DNA from: Chloroflexota bacterium
Lineage (GTDB): Bacteria > Chloroflexota > UBA6077 > JACCZL01
Assembly (NCBI GenBank): GCA_030447245.1
Contig: JAUJPG010000004.1
Coordinates: forward strand, 92,295-138,924
Direction of reading: 5' to 3'
DNA: 46,630 nucleotides
Shown here: piece after piece, positions 1 through 8,470 of the stretch
Layout: every line of letters starts with the position of its first letter
Numbering within the stretch: the first letter of the stretch is position 1
Made by a program: the position numbers and the translations under genes
The notes under the pieces: generated by a model
What the model saw: only the letters and a program-made list of their open reading frames with translations
Database searches by the model: none
Told to the model about the DNA's origin: nothing

Positions 1-684
1 ACCACGTTGATGTTCGACTTCTACGGCACCGTCGTCGACATGCAGGCCGGCCTGACTGAGGCGATCACACCCTTCCTGCGAGAAAAGGGTTACACGGCGA
101 ATCCACCCGAGCGCCTGGTGACCTGGTGGCGGCGAACCCACTTCGAGAACTCGATGATCGATGCGCTGCTCCACCGCGACCACACGCCGTATGAGGAGAT
201 TGGGCGCCAGGCGGTCGGGTACACCCTCGAGCGTGCCGGGGTCCGCCACACCGCCGACGAGGTACGCCACCTCGTCACACACATCGAGCGTCTGAAACCG
301 TTCCCCGACGTGGTCGAGGCGCTGACCAGGCTGAAACAGGAGGGGTACGCGCTCGTCGTTCTCTCCAACGGCGATCCGGACATGCTGGCCCGCGGGGTGC
401 CCTACTCGGGGACCGAGCATCTCTTCGATCGGGTGATCTCGGTCGCCGAAGCGGGCGCCTTCAAGCCGCACGTCTCGACCTACCGAAAGGCGGCAGAGCT
501 GACGGCCGCCACCGCCGAGCAGGTGTTGTTCGTGGCAAACCACGCCTTCGACTGCGTCGGCGCCAAGGCGTTCGGCATGCGCACCGCGTTCATCGATCGG
601 AGGCGGCGGCCGTTCGGCAACGCCAAGTACCCTCCCGACCTGGTAGTGCGAGACTTCCGCGAGCTGGTCGCCGCGCTGACATGA
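1..684 (+). CDS. HAD-superfamily hydrolase, haloacid dehalogenase-like (5' partial)
   Basis: Cytoplasmic hydrolase of the haloacid dehalogenase superfamily, subfamily IA, closest in style to type II 2-haloacid dehalogenases. Motif I is DFYGTVVD, whose first Asp is the family nucleophile. Motif II is the Ser of VVLSNGD, the motif III Lys is in AFKPHVSTY, and the acidic motif IV region is weak (VANHAFDCVGAKAFG). The frame is open to base 1 (Thr-Thr-Leu before Met-Phe-Asp), and family members carry a few residues before motif I, so the true start is probably upstream of the window; an in-frame TTG at 7 and ATG at 10 also exist. The substrate cannot be read from sequence: a haloacid, a phosphoglycolate-like compound or another small phosphate is possible. 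It is convergent with the next gene, 43 nt away. Confidence 0.85.
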   Translation, partial: TTLMFDFYGTVVDMQAGLTEAITPFLREKGYTANPPERLVTWWRRTHFENSMIDALLHRDHTPYEEIGRQAVGYTLERAGVRHTADEVRHLVTHIERLKPFPDVVEALTRLKQEGYALVVLSNGDPDMLARGVPYSGTEHLFDRVISVAEAGAFKPHVSTYRKAAELTAATAEQVLFVANHAFDCVGAKAFGMRTAFIDRRRRPFGNAKYPPDLVVRDFRELVAALT

Positions 685-727
685 GAACGAGTGCACGCAT
701 CCGCGCCAGGCTCAGCGGGCGCCAGGG

Positions 728-1534
728 TCAGCGGAGGCGTCGAGGCCGCGCCGCCGAGCCGTTCGTCGCGTCCGCCCGAGCCTCCCGCTTTCGCTGCGAC
801 CCGAAGATCGGCGGCTGCACAAGCCCGAGGCGCGCGCCCCGGAACTGGAGGCTGGTCCAGACGACCCCAAGCCCATAACGGCAGGACCGCCGGAAATCGA
901 TCGACGACGACTCCGGCTGGTAGCGCGTGGGACAGGACACCTCGCCGATCCTGAAGCCGAAGTAGAAAATCTGGGCCAGCATCTGGTTGTCGAACACGAA
1001 GTCGTTAGAGTTCGCCTGGAGCGGCAGCGTCTCGAGTACGCGGCGCGAAAACGCCCGATAGCCCGTGTGGTACTCGGAAAGCTTCTCGCCGAGCGCGACG
1101 TTCTGGAACGCGGTCAGCAGGCGATTGGCGACGTACTTGTAGCGTGGCATGCCGCCGCGCAGGGCGCCGTTGCCGATGATCCGGCTCCCGAGCACCGCAT
1201 CGTACACTCCGAGCGCGACGAGTGACGCCATTGCCGTCACCAGGCGCGGGTCGTACTGGTAATCGGGGTGGACCATCACCACCACGTCAGCCCCCAAGGC
1301 GAGCGCCTGAGCGTAGCAGGTCTTTTGATTGCCGCCGTAGCCAAGATTTTTCGGGTGGATGGTCGTTCTCAGGTTGAGTGAGCGAGCAATCGAGGCCGTC
1401 TCGTCTCGGCTAGCGTCGTCGATCAGCAGCACCGCGGCGACCACGTCGGCCGGCAGCTCGCCCACCGTGCGCTCCCGCGTTCGCGCGGCGTTGTAGGCGG
1501 GCAGCACCACGACCACCTTCTTGCCGTGAATCAT
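728..1534 (-). CDS. Family 2 glycosyltransferase (dolichol-phosphate-mannose synthase type)
   Basis: A 268-residue GT-A fold glycosyltransferase, predicted to move a sugar from a nucleotide donor to a lipid phosphate or glycan acceptor at the cytoplasmic face. The N-terminus reads [12 protein letters not shown], followed by [11 protein letters not shown] (nucleotide-binding Asp pair), NLGYGGNQ, and [10 protein letters not shown] in the place of the metal-binding DxD. Further on are [12 protein letters not shown] and [10 protein letters not shown], typical of DPM1/GtrB-like enzymes. The C-terminal about 30 residues are basic and low in complexity, and no membrane segment is evident. It starts 35 nt after the stop of the upstream large membrane-protein gene on the same strand, so the two probably form an envelope-glycan operon. 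The acceptor is unknown. Confidence 0.88.
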   Translation of the reverse strand: MIHGKKVVVVLPAYNAARTRERTVGELPADVVAAVLLIDDASRDETASIARSLNLRTTIHPKNLGYGGNQKTCYAQALALGADVVVMVHPDYQYDPRLVTAMASLVALGVYDAVLGSRIIGNGALRGGMPRYKYVANRLLTAFQNVALGEKLSEYHTGYRAFSRRVLETLPLQANSNDFVFDNQMLAQIFYFGFRIGEVSCPTRYQPESSSIDFRRSCRYGLGVVWTSLQFRGARLGLVQPPIFGSQRKREARADATNGSAARPRRLR

Positions 1535-1569
1535 GCTGGTCCTTTCCGACGCGAGTTATGCACGGCGCA

Positions 1570-3681
1570 TCATCGGCTCAGGGTTGACGTGGCAATCACG
1601 CGCCGGTGGTCCGTTCCGGCGTACACCCGGAAGACGACCTGCTTGACCCCGGCAATCCAGGGCGCCTCGTACGCCGCCTCGGCCGCTTGGCCAAAGAACT
1701 GCTCTGGTCCGCCGTCGATCGCGGCGAAGATCTGGCCAACGGCCCGGTCCCGAATGAGCCAACTTACGACGTGGTTGCAGAGGTCCACCTCCACTGACGC
1801 GGTCCCGTCCGACCACTGCACCTGCCTGGCATCGTCCATCGGCGCCGCGCTGACTCCCCGCAAGCGGATCGGCCAGAGGGTGCTGCCGGGCCTTGGGACG
1901 TTCGGAAAGTGCAGTCGGACAGCGACGTCGCTGCTCGGCCCAGCAGAGATCGGCTCGCCGAGGCAGAGAGCGTGGCGGCCGGGCCGCGCGACGGTGTCGA
2001 AGGCGCGACCGCCAATCTCGGCCGTCACCTGCGTCGGGGATCGAAAGGCCGAATCCATCTCGAGCCGGGCGATCGGCCCTCCGCTCGGTGCTGGCAGTGA
2101 CACGGTCGAACCATCCAGGTAGAACAGGCCCGGCAGGCGACGCTCCGGCTCCTGGGCACCACCCTCGGCGAACGGCCGTCGACGCACGTCTTCGGCAAGG
2201 TAGCGCGCCTGCCAGCCCCCCGGCGCGGTGCCCTCGAGCACGGCGGCCTGCACGCTGTCGAAAGCGTACGCCACTGGGATCGCCCGCTTCGGGTTCCGAA
2301 TGTTCAGCTCGTTGAACCCGAGGGTCAGCCCCATCGCCACCGACGTCAGCAAAAGGACGGCGCCAAGCACTCGGCAGCCCAGGCGCGCGAGCGGTCGACT
2401 ACCGGACGCCACCACCAGCCGCCAGAGCCCGACCGACCCGAGGATGGTTGCGACGGCTAGCCAATCATGCGCATGCCGTCCTGCAACCCAGCGCAAGCAG
2501 AGCACCAGGCCCAGGGTCGCTAACACGCCGATGCCGCCGGCCACGACGAACGCGCGGACCGGCCATGCCGTACCGCGGGCGGGGCTCAGCAGCCAAGCGG
2601 CCAGCGGCGCCAGGCCAGCCAACGGCGCCAGCAGCAGCACCGAGGCGAATGACGCCTCCATCGTCCACGCGGCTCCTTGCGCCCCCAACCACTCAGACCA
2701 GGTGTGGGAAACCTGAAACGGATAGAAGGGCAGGAAAAGCGGTACCCACAGCGCGTACGCCCATGCGTTCCGCGGGATTACCCGTGCATCGATCGTCAGG
2801 ACGGCCGCTTTGAGCCCAGTAAGCTGGTAGCGATACCCGAACTCAGCAACATGGTCGAAGCGAGCGTGGTTGTACCAGAGCAGGAGGGCCAGGCAGCCGG
2901 CCACCGGCACGCCGAACGCCGCCAGCTGTAGGACAGCCGAGCGGCGCCGCTCGCTCGAGGCAAGCGCTGCTGCGACCAGCATCACAAGCCCTGCCGAGGC
3001 GGCATAAGCGAGCATCGTCTGGCGTGAGCCGAATCCCAGGCCGAACAGCACCCCGGCCAGCGCGAGCCGCCAGCCAGCGGCGCGCGTCTCTTGCTTCTCC
3101 AGAGCGCGCACCCAGAACGCGAAGCCGAGCAGGGTGAAGGCGGTTCCGGCCACAACCGCCTCGTGATAGATGCTTGGCCGGGCCTGAAGGTACGGCCCCA
3201 CGCCCCCGATCGCAAAGCAGAGGTAGGCCAGATTGAGCCACCCGTCCGAAACGCCCGGAAACACTCGAGACTGCAAGGCTCTCGCCAACAGCCAGAACCC
3301 GAGACAGCCCGCCACGCCGAACAGCGCGCCCATCGCGCTCTCCGTCGCGGCCACACCGGTGAGGCGTTTCCAGCCGGCGCGCAGCAGGGCAGGCACGGGG
3401 CCGAAGTAGAGGTAGTACCGCCCGTTGTAGAGCGAGGCGTCGAGCAGCGCAAGCCCACGGTGCTGCTCGGGATCGTACGGGTCGGCAGTGGCGAGTAGCG
3501 CGGGATGCGGCGCCGTGCGCAAGTGGAGCTGGCCGGCCAGGAACGCGTCGGCAAGCAGATCGTAGGTGTCGAGCGTCTCGCCCCGGAGGCGGAACGACCC
3601 GCCGGTCGCGTACCAGAGGTAGCACCACGCCACCAGACCATGCAACGCCAGCGTTACCATCGATCCCGCACCCAAGCTCAC
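1570..3681 (-). CDS. Large polytopic membrane protein, glycosyltransferase-like
   Basis: A 703-residue protein with about 10-12 hydrophobic helices in the first two thirds and a soluble C-terminal domain of about 230 residues. After the first helix there is an extracytoplasmic segment with a conserved-looking stretch (DASLYNGRYYLYFGPVPAL), which I recall from large uncharacterised bacterial membrane proteins of polyprenyl-sugar glycosyltransferase architecture. An Asp/Glu-containing first loop (RGETLDTYDLLADAF) fits a GT-C-type active-site loop. The C-terminal domain looks beta-rich. Co-directional with the GT2 gene just downstream, it may use the lipid-linked sugar made by that enzyme. This functional link is an inference; no specific family is assigned. 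Confidence 0.7.
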   Translation of the reverse strand: MSLGAGSMVTLALHGLVAWCYLWYATGGSFRLRGETLDTYDLLADAFLAGQLHLRTAPHPALLATADPYDPEQHRGLALLDASLYNGRYYLYFGPVPALLRAGWKRLTGVAATESAMGALFGVAGCLGFWLLARALQSRVFPGVSDGWLNLAYLCFAIGGVGPYLQARPSIYHEAVVAGTAFTLLGFAFWVRALEKQETRAAGWRLALAGVLFGLGFGSRQTMLAYAASAGLVMLVAAALASSERRRSAVLQLAAFGVPVAGCLALLLWYNHARFDHVAEFGYRYQLTGLKAAVLTIDARVIPRNAWAYALWVPLFLPFYPFQVSHTWSEWLGAQGAAWTMEASFASVLLLAPLAGLAPLAAWLLSPARGTAWPVRAFVVAGGIGVLATLGLVLCLRWVAGRHAHDWLAVATILGSVGLWRLVVASGSRPLARLGCRVLGAVLLLTSVAMGLTLGFNELNIRNPKRAIPVAYAFDSVQAAVLEGTAPGGWQARYLAEDVRRRPFAEGGAQEPERRLPGLFYLDGSTVSLPAPSGGPIARLEMDSAFRSPTQVTAEIGGRAFDTVARPGRHALCLGEPISAGPSSDVAVRLHFPNVPRPGSTLWPIRLRGVSAAPMDDARQVQWSDGTASVEVDLCNHVVSWLIRDRAVGQIFAAIDGGPEQFFGQAAEAAYEAPWIAGVKQVVFRVYAGTDHRRVIATSTLSR

Positions 3682-3814
3682 TGCGGACTCCAGAGTGCAC
3701 AGGTGGATCGCGGACGGGAGTGTACACCCGCCACGAAGTAGCGTCGAGGCTCATCCCAGGCGTGCCTTCCCAACGCCGCGAGCTGCTCACGCCCGCGGCA
3801 GGCCTGGCCGATCC

Positions 3815-3843
3815 TTGACACCAGAGACCATCGCCCGTATCCT
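3815..3843 (+). promoter_or_regulatory. Sigma-70-type promoter for the binding-protein gene
   Basis: A perfect TTGACA at 3815-3820 is followed by a 17-nt spacer and TATCCT at 3838-3843. This is the best housekeeping promoter seen in the window. It would start transcription near 3850, about 70 nt before the ATG at 3919. The rest of 3682-3814 holds no supported gene. Confidence 0.7.
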
Positions 3844-3918
3844 TCGCGTAGCCCTCGGGGGAGCCTGTTCGGCATGCCCCCAATCGATGAGGCACCAATG
3901 TTTGAGGAGGCAACCCCG

Positions 3919-5346
3919 ATGCCCAACCCTACTGATCGCGGCCCGGAAGGTTCGCGCGCGATCACGCGGCGCCGGTTTTTGAACGCGACGGTGGGGACCA
4001 CCGGCCTGCTGCTCCTGAGCGCCTGCGCCGCACCCGCGCCGTCGCCGACGCCCGCGCCGACGACCGCAAAGCCAGCCGCCAGCCCAGCCGTCGCCAGCCC
4101 CGGCGCCGCGGCTAGCCCGTCGCCGAGTCCGAGCCCATCCCCGAGCCCGAGCCCCAGCCCCGCCGCCGCGGCGCCCCCGGCCGCGCCCGCGGCCGCCGGT
4201 GGTGGCCAGCTCAGCGGAACGATCAAGATCGTCTCGTCGCTGCCACGGACTGGTAGCAGCAAGGGCCAGACCGACACGTTGGTGAACGCGTTCCAGATGG
4301 CCTTCGAGGAGGCCAACAACCGGGTCGGCGGGGCGACGATCGCGTACGAGGATCTCGATGATGCCACTCCGGCCCGCGGCGCCTGGGATGCTGGCAAGGA
4401 AGCGGAGAACGCGAACCGCGCCGTCGCCGACCCTGACGTGATGGTCTACATTGGCACGTTCAACTCGGGTGCCGCCAAGGTGTCGATCCCGATTCTCAAC
4501 CGAGCCAATCTGGTGATGATCAGCCCGGCCAACACCTACCCCGGCCTGACCAAGCCAGGCAAGGGCGAGCCGAACGAGCCGGACGTGTACTATCCGAGTG
4601 GCCGCCGGAACTACACGCGGGTCGTTCCGGCGGATGACCTCCAGGGCTCGGTCGCGGCCAACTGGGCCAAGGCAGTCGGCGCGACCAAGGCCTACGTCCT
4701 CCACGATACCGAGTTGTACGGCAACGGTATCGCCACCGTGTTCGCCGAGACGGCCCAACGGATCGGGCTCAGCCTGGCCAGCCCACCCGAAGGGATCGAT
4801 CCAAAGGCTTCGGACTACCGGGCTCTCGCGACGAAGATCCGCGGGACCTCGCCAGACCTGGTCTACTACGGCGGGATTACGCAGAACAACGCCGGCAAGC
4901 TCTTCAAGGATCTGCGAGCAGTGCTCGGGCCGAATGTCCGCATCATGGGCCCCGACGGGATCTACGAACAGGCCTTCATCGAAGACGCTGGCGATGCCGC
5001 TGAAGGCGTCTACGTCACCTTCGGCGGGGTGGCGCCAAGCAAGCTGACTGGCAAGGGCGCCGAATGGTACCGCTCCTACTTGGCCAAGTTCGGAGGCGAG
5101 CCCGAGGCGTATGCCGGCTACGGCTACGAATCGGCGAAGGTTGCCATGGATGCCATTCAGCGTGCCGGCCGCAAGGACCGAGCGGCGATCCGGGACGCGG
5201 TCTTCGCCACCAGGGACTACGACGGCGTGCTCGGGAAGTGGTCGTTCGACCAGAATGGCGACACCACGTTGACCGAGATGTCGGGCCGCCAGGTCAAGGA
5301 CGGCAAGTTCGACGACGAAAACGCGGTCACCCTGCGCGCCGACTAA
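3919..5346 (+). CDS. Tat-exported lipoprotein, branched-chain-amino-acid-type ABC substrate-binding protein
   Basis: Extracytoplasmic periplasmic-binding-protein-like receptor of the Leu/Ile/Val type (type I fold), 475 residues. The chosen ATG has a GAGGAGG ribosome site 8 nt upstream; two earlier in-frame ATGs (3874, 3898) lack one. The N-terminus has a twin-arginine motif (RRRFL, 17-21), a hydrophobic core and a lipobox ending in Cys36. A Pro/Ser/Ala linker with several Ser-Pro repeats follows, up to about residue 95. The mature domain begins with GTIKIVSSLPRTG and contains AFEEANNRVGG and VYIGTFNSGAAKVSIPI, typical of this family. No permease or ATPase gene lies nearby, so it is an orphan receptor here. 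The ligand is unknown; amino acids, amides or urea-like compounds are all possible. Confidence 0.9.
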   Translation: MPNPTDRGPEGSRAITRRRFLNATVGTTGLLLLSACAAPAPSPTPAPTTAKPAASPAVASPGAAASPSPSPSPSPSPSPSPAAAAPPAAPAAAGGGQLSGTIKIVSSLPRTGSSKGQTDTLVNAFQMAFEEANNRVGGATIAYEDLDDATPARGAWDAGKEAENANRAVADPDVMVYIGTFNSGAAKVSIPILNRANLVMISPANTYPGLTKPGKGEPNEPDVYYPSGRRNYTRVVPADDLQGSVAANWAKAVGATKAYVLHDTELYGNGIATVFAETAQRIGLSLASPPEGIDPKASDYRALATKIRGTSPDLVYYGGITQNNAGKLFKDLRAVLGPNVRIMGPDGIYEQAFIEDAGDAAEGVYVTFGGVAPSKLTGKGAEWYRSYLAKFGGEPEAYAGYGYESAKVAMDAIQRAGRKDRAAIRDAVFATRDYDGVLGKWSFDQNGDTTLTEMSGRQVKDGKFDDENAVTLRAD

Positions 5347-5374
5347 ACCGGCGCCCAGCGACGTCGGATCCAGG

Positions 5375-5402
5375 AGCGGGGGGCGTGTGGCCCCCCGCTT
5401 TC
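5375..5402 (+). terminator. Rho-independent terminator
   Basis: A perfect 10-bp GC stem (5375-5384 with 5390-5399) with a 5-nt loop is followed by TTT, 28 nt after the stop of the binding-protein gene. The converging tsaD gene ends at 5446, so it may also serve the opposite strand. Confidence 0.75.
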
Positions 5403-5445
5403 GCGTCGCTGACTGCGATCGCCGGCGGGCCGCGTCGCACCCGCG

Positions 5446-6474
5446 TCAGGCGATCGGCAGGCTCGGAAACACGTCCAGCTCCAGCCCGGAGCGCTCGCCG
5501 GCGGCCCAGCGGAAGTAGCCGGCGGCCGCGATCATCGCCGCGTTGTCGGTGCACAGCCGAATCGGCGGGATCAGGACTGGCACCGGGCTTAGCGCGGCGA
5601 TCCGCGCGCGCAATGGCACGTTCGCGGCCACCCCGCCGGCCAGCGCGATGGCTTGCGCCCCGTGCTCGCGAGCGGCGGCGATCGTCTTGGTCGCCAGCAC
5701 GTCGACGATCGCGTCCTGAAACGCGGCGGCGAGGTCCGGCACGACCAGCCCATCCCCGGCGTCGCGGACGGTCCGCAGGACCGCGGTCTTGAGCCCACTG
5801 AAGCTAAAGTCCCAGCTGCCCTTGAGCCAGGCGCGAGGCAGCGCGTAGCGCTTCGGATTGCCCCCAGCGGCGGCCTCCTGGACCGCCGGTCCGCCCGGAT
5901 ACCCGAGTCCGAGCATCCTGGCGACCTTGTCGAAGGCCTCGCCAGCCGCGTCGTCGAGCGTCCGCCCAAGCCGCCGATAGGCGCCGTGCGCCTCCATCGA
6001 GACCAGGTCGGTGTGGCCGCCCGAGACGATCAGCGCCACCAGCGGCAGCGACGGCTCGGGCCCGTCCGCCCCCGAGATGGTTGCCTCCGGCCGCGCGCCG
6101 TCCTGGTCCAGCCAGTTTGCGTAGACGTGCCCCTCCAGGTGATTGATGCCAACGAGTGGTAGTCCGCGTGCGTACGACACCGCCTTGGCCGTATTCAGCC
6201 CGACGAGCAGCGAGCCAGCCAGACCGGGCCCGTGGGTCACGGCGACCGCGTCGATCTCCGACCAGTCGCGCCCAGCCGTGTCCAGCGCTCGCTCCAGGAC
6301 CGGGACGAGGTGGCGCAAGTGAAGTCTCGAGGCTGTTTCCGGCACGACGCCGCCGGTCTTGCGATGGACGTCGTCCTGTGAGGCGATGACGTTCGCCTCG
6401 ATGTGCCGCCCGTCGACGACCACCGCGGCCGCCGTCTCGTCACAGGAGGTTTCGATTCCCAGAATGCGCGCCAT
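5446..6474 (-). CDS. tsaD: tRNA N6-adenosine threonylcarbamoyltransferase
   Basis: TsaD transfers the threonylcarbamoyl group from threonylcarbamoyl-AMP to A37 of ANN-decoding tRNAs, acting with TsaB and TsaE in bacteria. The protein (342 residues from this ATG) begins MARILGIETSCDETAAAVV. The metal-binding histidines are in NHLEGH (H112, H116), with VSGGHTDL and GGPAVQEAA following, and the late motif GGVAANVPLR is present; all are hallmarks of the Kae1/TsaD ASKHA fold. The frame stays open 10 codons further upstream, but family alignment supports the chosen start. No ribosome site precedes it. Instead a TATACT lies 6 nt before the ATG, inside a small dyad, which may indicate leaderless transcription. 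No tsaB, tsaE or rimI is visible nearby. Confidence 0.96.
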   Translation of the reverse strand: MARILGIETSCDETAAAVVVDGRHIEANVIASQDDVHRKTGGVVPETASRLHLRHLVPVLERALDTAGRDWSEIDAVAVTHGPGLAGSLLVGLNTAKAVSYARGLPLVGINHLEGHVYANWLDQDGARPEATISGADGPEPSLPLVALIVSGGHTDLVSMEAHGAYRRLGRTLDDAAGEAFDKVARMLGLGYPGGPAVQEAAAGGNPKRYALPRAWLKGSWDFSFSGLKTAVLRTVRDAGDGLVVPDLAAAFQDAIVDVLATKTIAAAREHGAQAIALAGGVAANVPLRARIAALSPVPVLIPPIRLCTDNAAMIAAAGYFRWAAGERSGLELDVFPSLPIA

Positions 6475-6492
6475 GCTCGGAGTATACCGAGC
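6475..6492 (-). promoter_or_regulatory. Candidate -10 / dyad directly before tsaD
   Basis: Read on the minus strand, GCTCGG-TATACT-CCGAGC is an inverted repeat of 6-bp arms around a -10-like hexamer that ends 6 nt before the tsaD ATG. The spacing would place the transcript start at or next to the start codon. No convincing -35 is visible 16-18 nt upstream. Confidence 0.35.
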
Positions 6493-6593
6493 AGGCGCGC
6501 CCATCTCGGTTCGCGTTCAGCGAGGGTTCGGCAGGTCGCCCCCGGCTGGCTCACAGGCCCAACATCGCGCGTGCGTTCAGCCGATCCAGCCAC

Positions 6594-6614
6594 TATAATT
6601 AGAACATGTGTTCT
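6594..6614 (+). promoter_or_regulatory. -10 element overlapped by a LexA (SOS) box
   Basis: TATAAT at 6594-6599 is followed directly by AGAACATGTGTTCT (6601-6614). Its core GAACATGTGTTC (6602-6613) fits the Gram-positive LexA consensus GAACRNRYGTTY and sits on the expected transcription start. LexA bound here would block the promoter of the gene at 6645. The -35 region (about 6571-6576) is poor. The assignment rests on the consensus match only. Confidence 0.6.
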
Positions 6615-6644
6615 TTTAGTGCACGCTCTTAACGGGAGGGTTCC

Positions 6645-7046
6645 GTGAACGAAGGTCTGCTCTGGTTCGACGCCAATCCGAAGCTCTCGCCGCGGGCCAA
6701 GGCGGCGGCGGCGGCGGCGCGGTTCGCCGAACGCTCCCGCCTCACAGCCAACTGCTGCCAGGTTCATCCGAGCCAGCTCTTCGAGGATCCAGCGATCACA
6801 GTGGTTCCCAATCCTGGAATCCTGCCGCACTACTTCTGGGTCGGCCACGACGAGGCGCTCGTGCCGGTCCGCGCCTCCCGTCGGGCCGTGCGCGCCCGCC
6901 TCGAGAGCCCGCCTGCCGGTCCGAGCGTGTCCGCCCCTGTCAAAAGTCCCCGACCAAAGTCCACCGGCCCGCACGCGGCCACGGTCCAGGCCTCGGCCAC
7001 GGTCCAGGCCTCGAGCCACCGGCCGCCACGCAAGGGCACCCGCTGA
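6645..7046 (+). CDS. Small conserved hypothetical protein behind an SOS-type promoter
   Basis: A 133-residue protein starting at GTG with GGAGG 5 nt upstream. The N-terminal about 75 residues (MNEGLLWFDANPKLSPRAKA, then a Cys-containing CCQVHPSQLF segment and HYFWVGHDE) look like a compact conserved domain. I recall similar short proteins in Chloroflexota genomes, without a known function. The remaining tail is Pro/Ala/Lys/Arg-rich, probably disordered, and contains an exact 18-bp tandem repeat (6977-6994, 6995-7012). The overlapping LexA box suggests DNA-damage induction. No enzyme motif is visible. Other names are possible; I do not assign one. Confidence 0.65.
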   Translation: MNEGLLWFDANPKLSPRAKAAAAAARFAERSRLTANCCQVHPSQLFEDPAITVVPNPGILPHYFWVGHDEALVPVRASRRAVRARLESPPAGPSVSAPVKSPRPKSTGPHAATVQASATVQASSHRPPRKGTR

Positions 7047-7080
7047 CCACCCTTCCACGCCGCGACTCGCTCGCCCGCCG

Positions 7081-7121
7081 GGAGCCGCTTGTGCGGAGTG
7101 GACAAGCGGCTCTCGGCTTTT
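7081..7121 (+). terminator. Rho-independent terminator
   Basis: A perfect 11-bp stem (7082-7092 with 7102-7112) with a 9-nt loop is followed by TCGGCTTTT, ending the SOS-box gene. Confidence 0.75.
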
Positions 7122-7159
7122 CTGTACGGCCCGGCCGTTGGCGGCCGAGATAGCGGCGC

Positions 7160-7169
7160 CTAAGCTTAG
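7160..7169 (+). promoter_or_regulatory. Palindrome upstream of the ammonium-channel gene
   Basis: CTAAGCTTAG is a perfect 10-bp palindrome 29 nt before the amt ATG, within the likely 5' leader. It could be a regulator site. No nitrogen-regulator consensus is recognised, so this is a weak call. Confidence 0.25.
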
Positions 7170-7198
7170 CCATCACGCCACTGGAGGGGAGATCTCGA

Positions 7199-8431
7199 AT
7201 GTCTTCTGAGATCAACGCGGGGGATACTGGTTGGGTCCTGCTGTGCGCTGCCCTCGTCATGCTGATGACACCGGGCCTTGCGTTCTTCTACGGCGGGCTC
7301 GTTCGGCCCAAGAACGTCCTGTCGACCATCATGCACAGCTTCTTCATTCTTGCCCTCATCAGTGTCCAATGGGTGCTCTGGGGCTACACGCTGGCCTTCG
7401 GCCCTGACATCGGCGGCGTCATCGGCGGACTGGATTGGTTCGGCCTTGCCGGCGTCGGCACCGACCCGAACCCAGACTACGCCAAGACGATCCCCCACCT
7501 GGCCTTCGTGGCGTTCCAAATGATGTTCGCGATTATCACGCCGGCGCTGATCACCGGCGCGTTTGCCGAGCGCAAGCGCTTCAAGGCCTTCGTCGTGTTC
7601 AGCCTGCTCTGGGCAACGTTCGTCTACGACCCGCTCGCGCACTGGGTCTGGGGTGTCGACGGCTGGCTCAGAACGCTCGGAGTGCTCGACTTCGCCGGCG
7701 GCACCGTTGTGCATGTCAGTTCGGGCGTCTCGGCACTCGTAGCCGCCTTGGTCCTGGGCCGGCGGGCTGGCTTCGGCCAGGAGCGGATGGACCCGCACGA
7801 CCTGCCGATGACGGTCCTCGGGGCCGGGCTGCTGTGGTTCGGCTGGTTCGGCTTCAACGCCGGCAGTGCGCTCGCTGCCGACGGGATCGCGGCCTCGGCG
7901 TTCGTGGTCACCAACACCGCCGCGGCGATGGGTGCGCTGACCTGGATGACCGTCAGCTGGGCTCACAAGGGACACCCGAGCGTTCTCGGCGCTGCCGCGG
8001 GCGCCGTGGCCGGGCTGGTCGGAATCACGCCCGCCGCGGGCTATGTCTCGCCGGCTGCGTCGATCCTGATCGGCCTGGGCGCTGGCGTGCTCTGCTACGG
8101 CGCCATCCAGCTAAAGGAGCGGCTGCGCGTGGACGACGCGCTCGACGTCTGGGCCGTCCACGGCGTTGGCGGCACCTGGGGCGCGCTCGCGACCGGCCTG
8201 TTCGCGTCGAGCGCGGTCAACTCCGCCGCCGCCGACGGCCTGTTCTACGGCAATCCGGCCCAGTTCTTCATCCAGGTGGTCGGCGTCGCGGCAGCCTGGG
8301 TCTTCGCGGGCGGGATGACCTGGATCATCCTCAAGCTGATCGACGTTGTGATCGGCTTGCGAGTGCCCGAGCAGGAGGAGGTTCTCGGCCTTGATCTCTC
8401 GCAGCACGGCGAGCCCGCGTACCAGCTCTAA
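7199..8431 (+). CDS. amt: Ammonium channel (Amt/Mep/Rh family)
   Basis: Inner-membrane trimeric channel that imports ammonium, 410 residues with about 11 membrane helices, which is the usual family size. It opens with MLMTPGLAFFYGGLVRPKN, and has the pore histidines in GGTVVHVSSGVSALV and VWAVHGVGGTWGALATG. It also has LPMTVLGAGLLWFGWFGFN and the C-terminal cytoplasmic tail GLRVPEQEEVLGLDLSQHGE, where PII proteins dock in relatives. There is no long N-terminal extension; the start has an AGGGG-rich site upstream. No glnK follows, although PII genes usually accompany amt. Instead a 48-residue membrane protein gene lies 39 nt downstream. Confidence 0.96.
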   Translation: MSSEINAGDTGWVLLCAALVMLMTPGLAFFYGGLVRPKNVLSTIMHSFFILALISVQWVLWGYTLAFGPDIGGVIGGLDWFGLAGVGTDPNPDYAKTIPHLAFVAFQMMFAIITPALITGAFAERKRFKAFVVFSLLWATFVYDPLAHWVWGVDGWLRTLGVLDFAGGTVVHVSSGVSALVAALVLGRRAGFGQERMDPHDLPMTVLGAGLLWFGWFGFNAGSALAADGIAASAFVVTNTAAAMGALTWMTVSWAHKGHPSVLGAAAGAVAGLVGITPAAGYVSPAASILIGLGAGVLCYGAIQLKERLRVDDALDVWAVHGVGGTWGALATGLFASSAVNSAAADGLFYGNPAQFFIQVVGVAAAWVFAGGMTWIILKLIDVVIGLRVPEQEEVLGLDLSQHGEPAYQL

Positions 8432-8470
8432 GTGAACCTCACCCATAGCAATCTCGCTGGAGGTAGCGAC

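Noticed and set aside
2843..3913. A 356-codon minus-strand frame over the large membrane-protein gene
   Set aside because: It is out of frame with the recognised membrane protein, is Arg/Ala/Gly-rich, and has no family features. It is a high-GC shadow.
7081..7121. Possible riboswitch upstream of amt
   Set aside because: The structure is an ordinary terminator hairpin with a U-rich tail for the preceding gene; no conserved aptamer motif follows.
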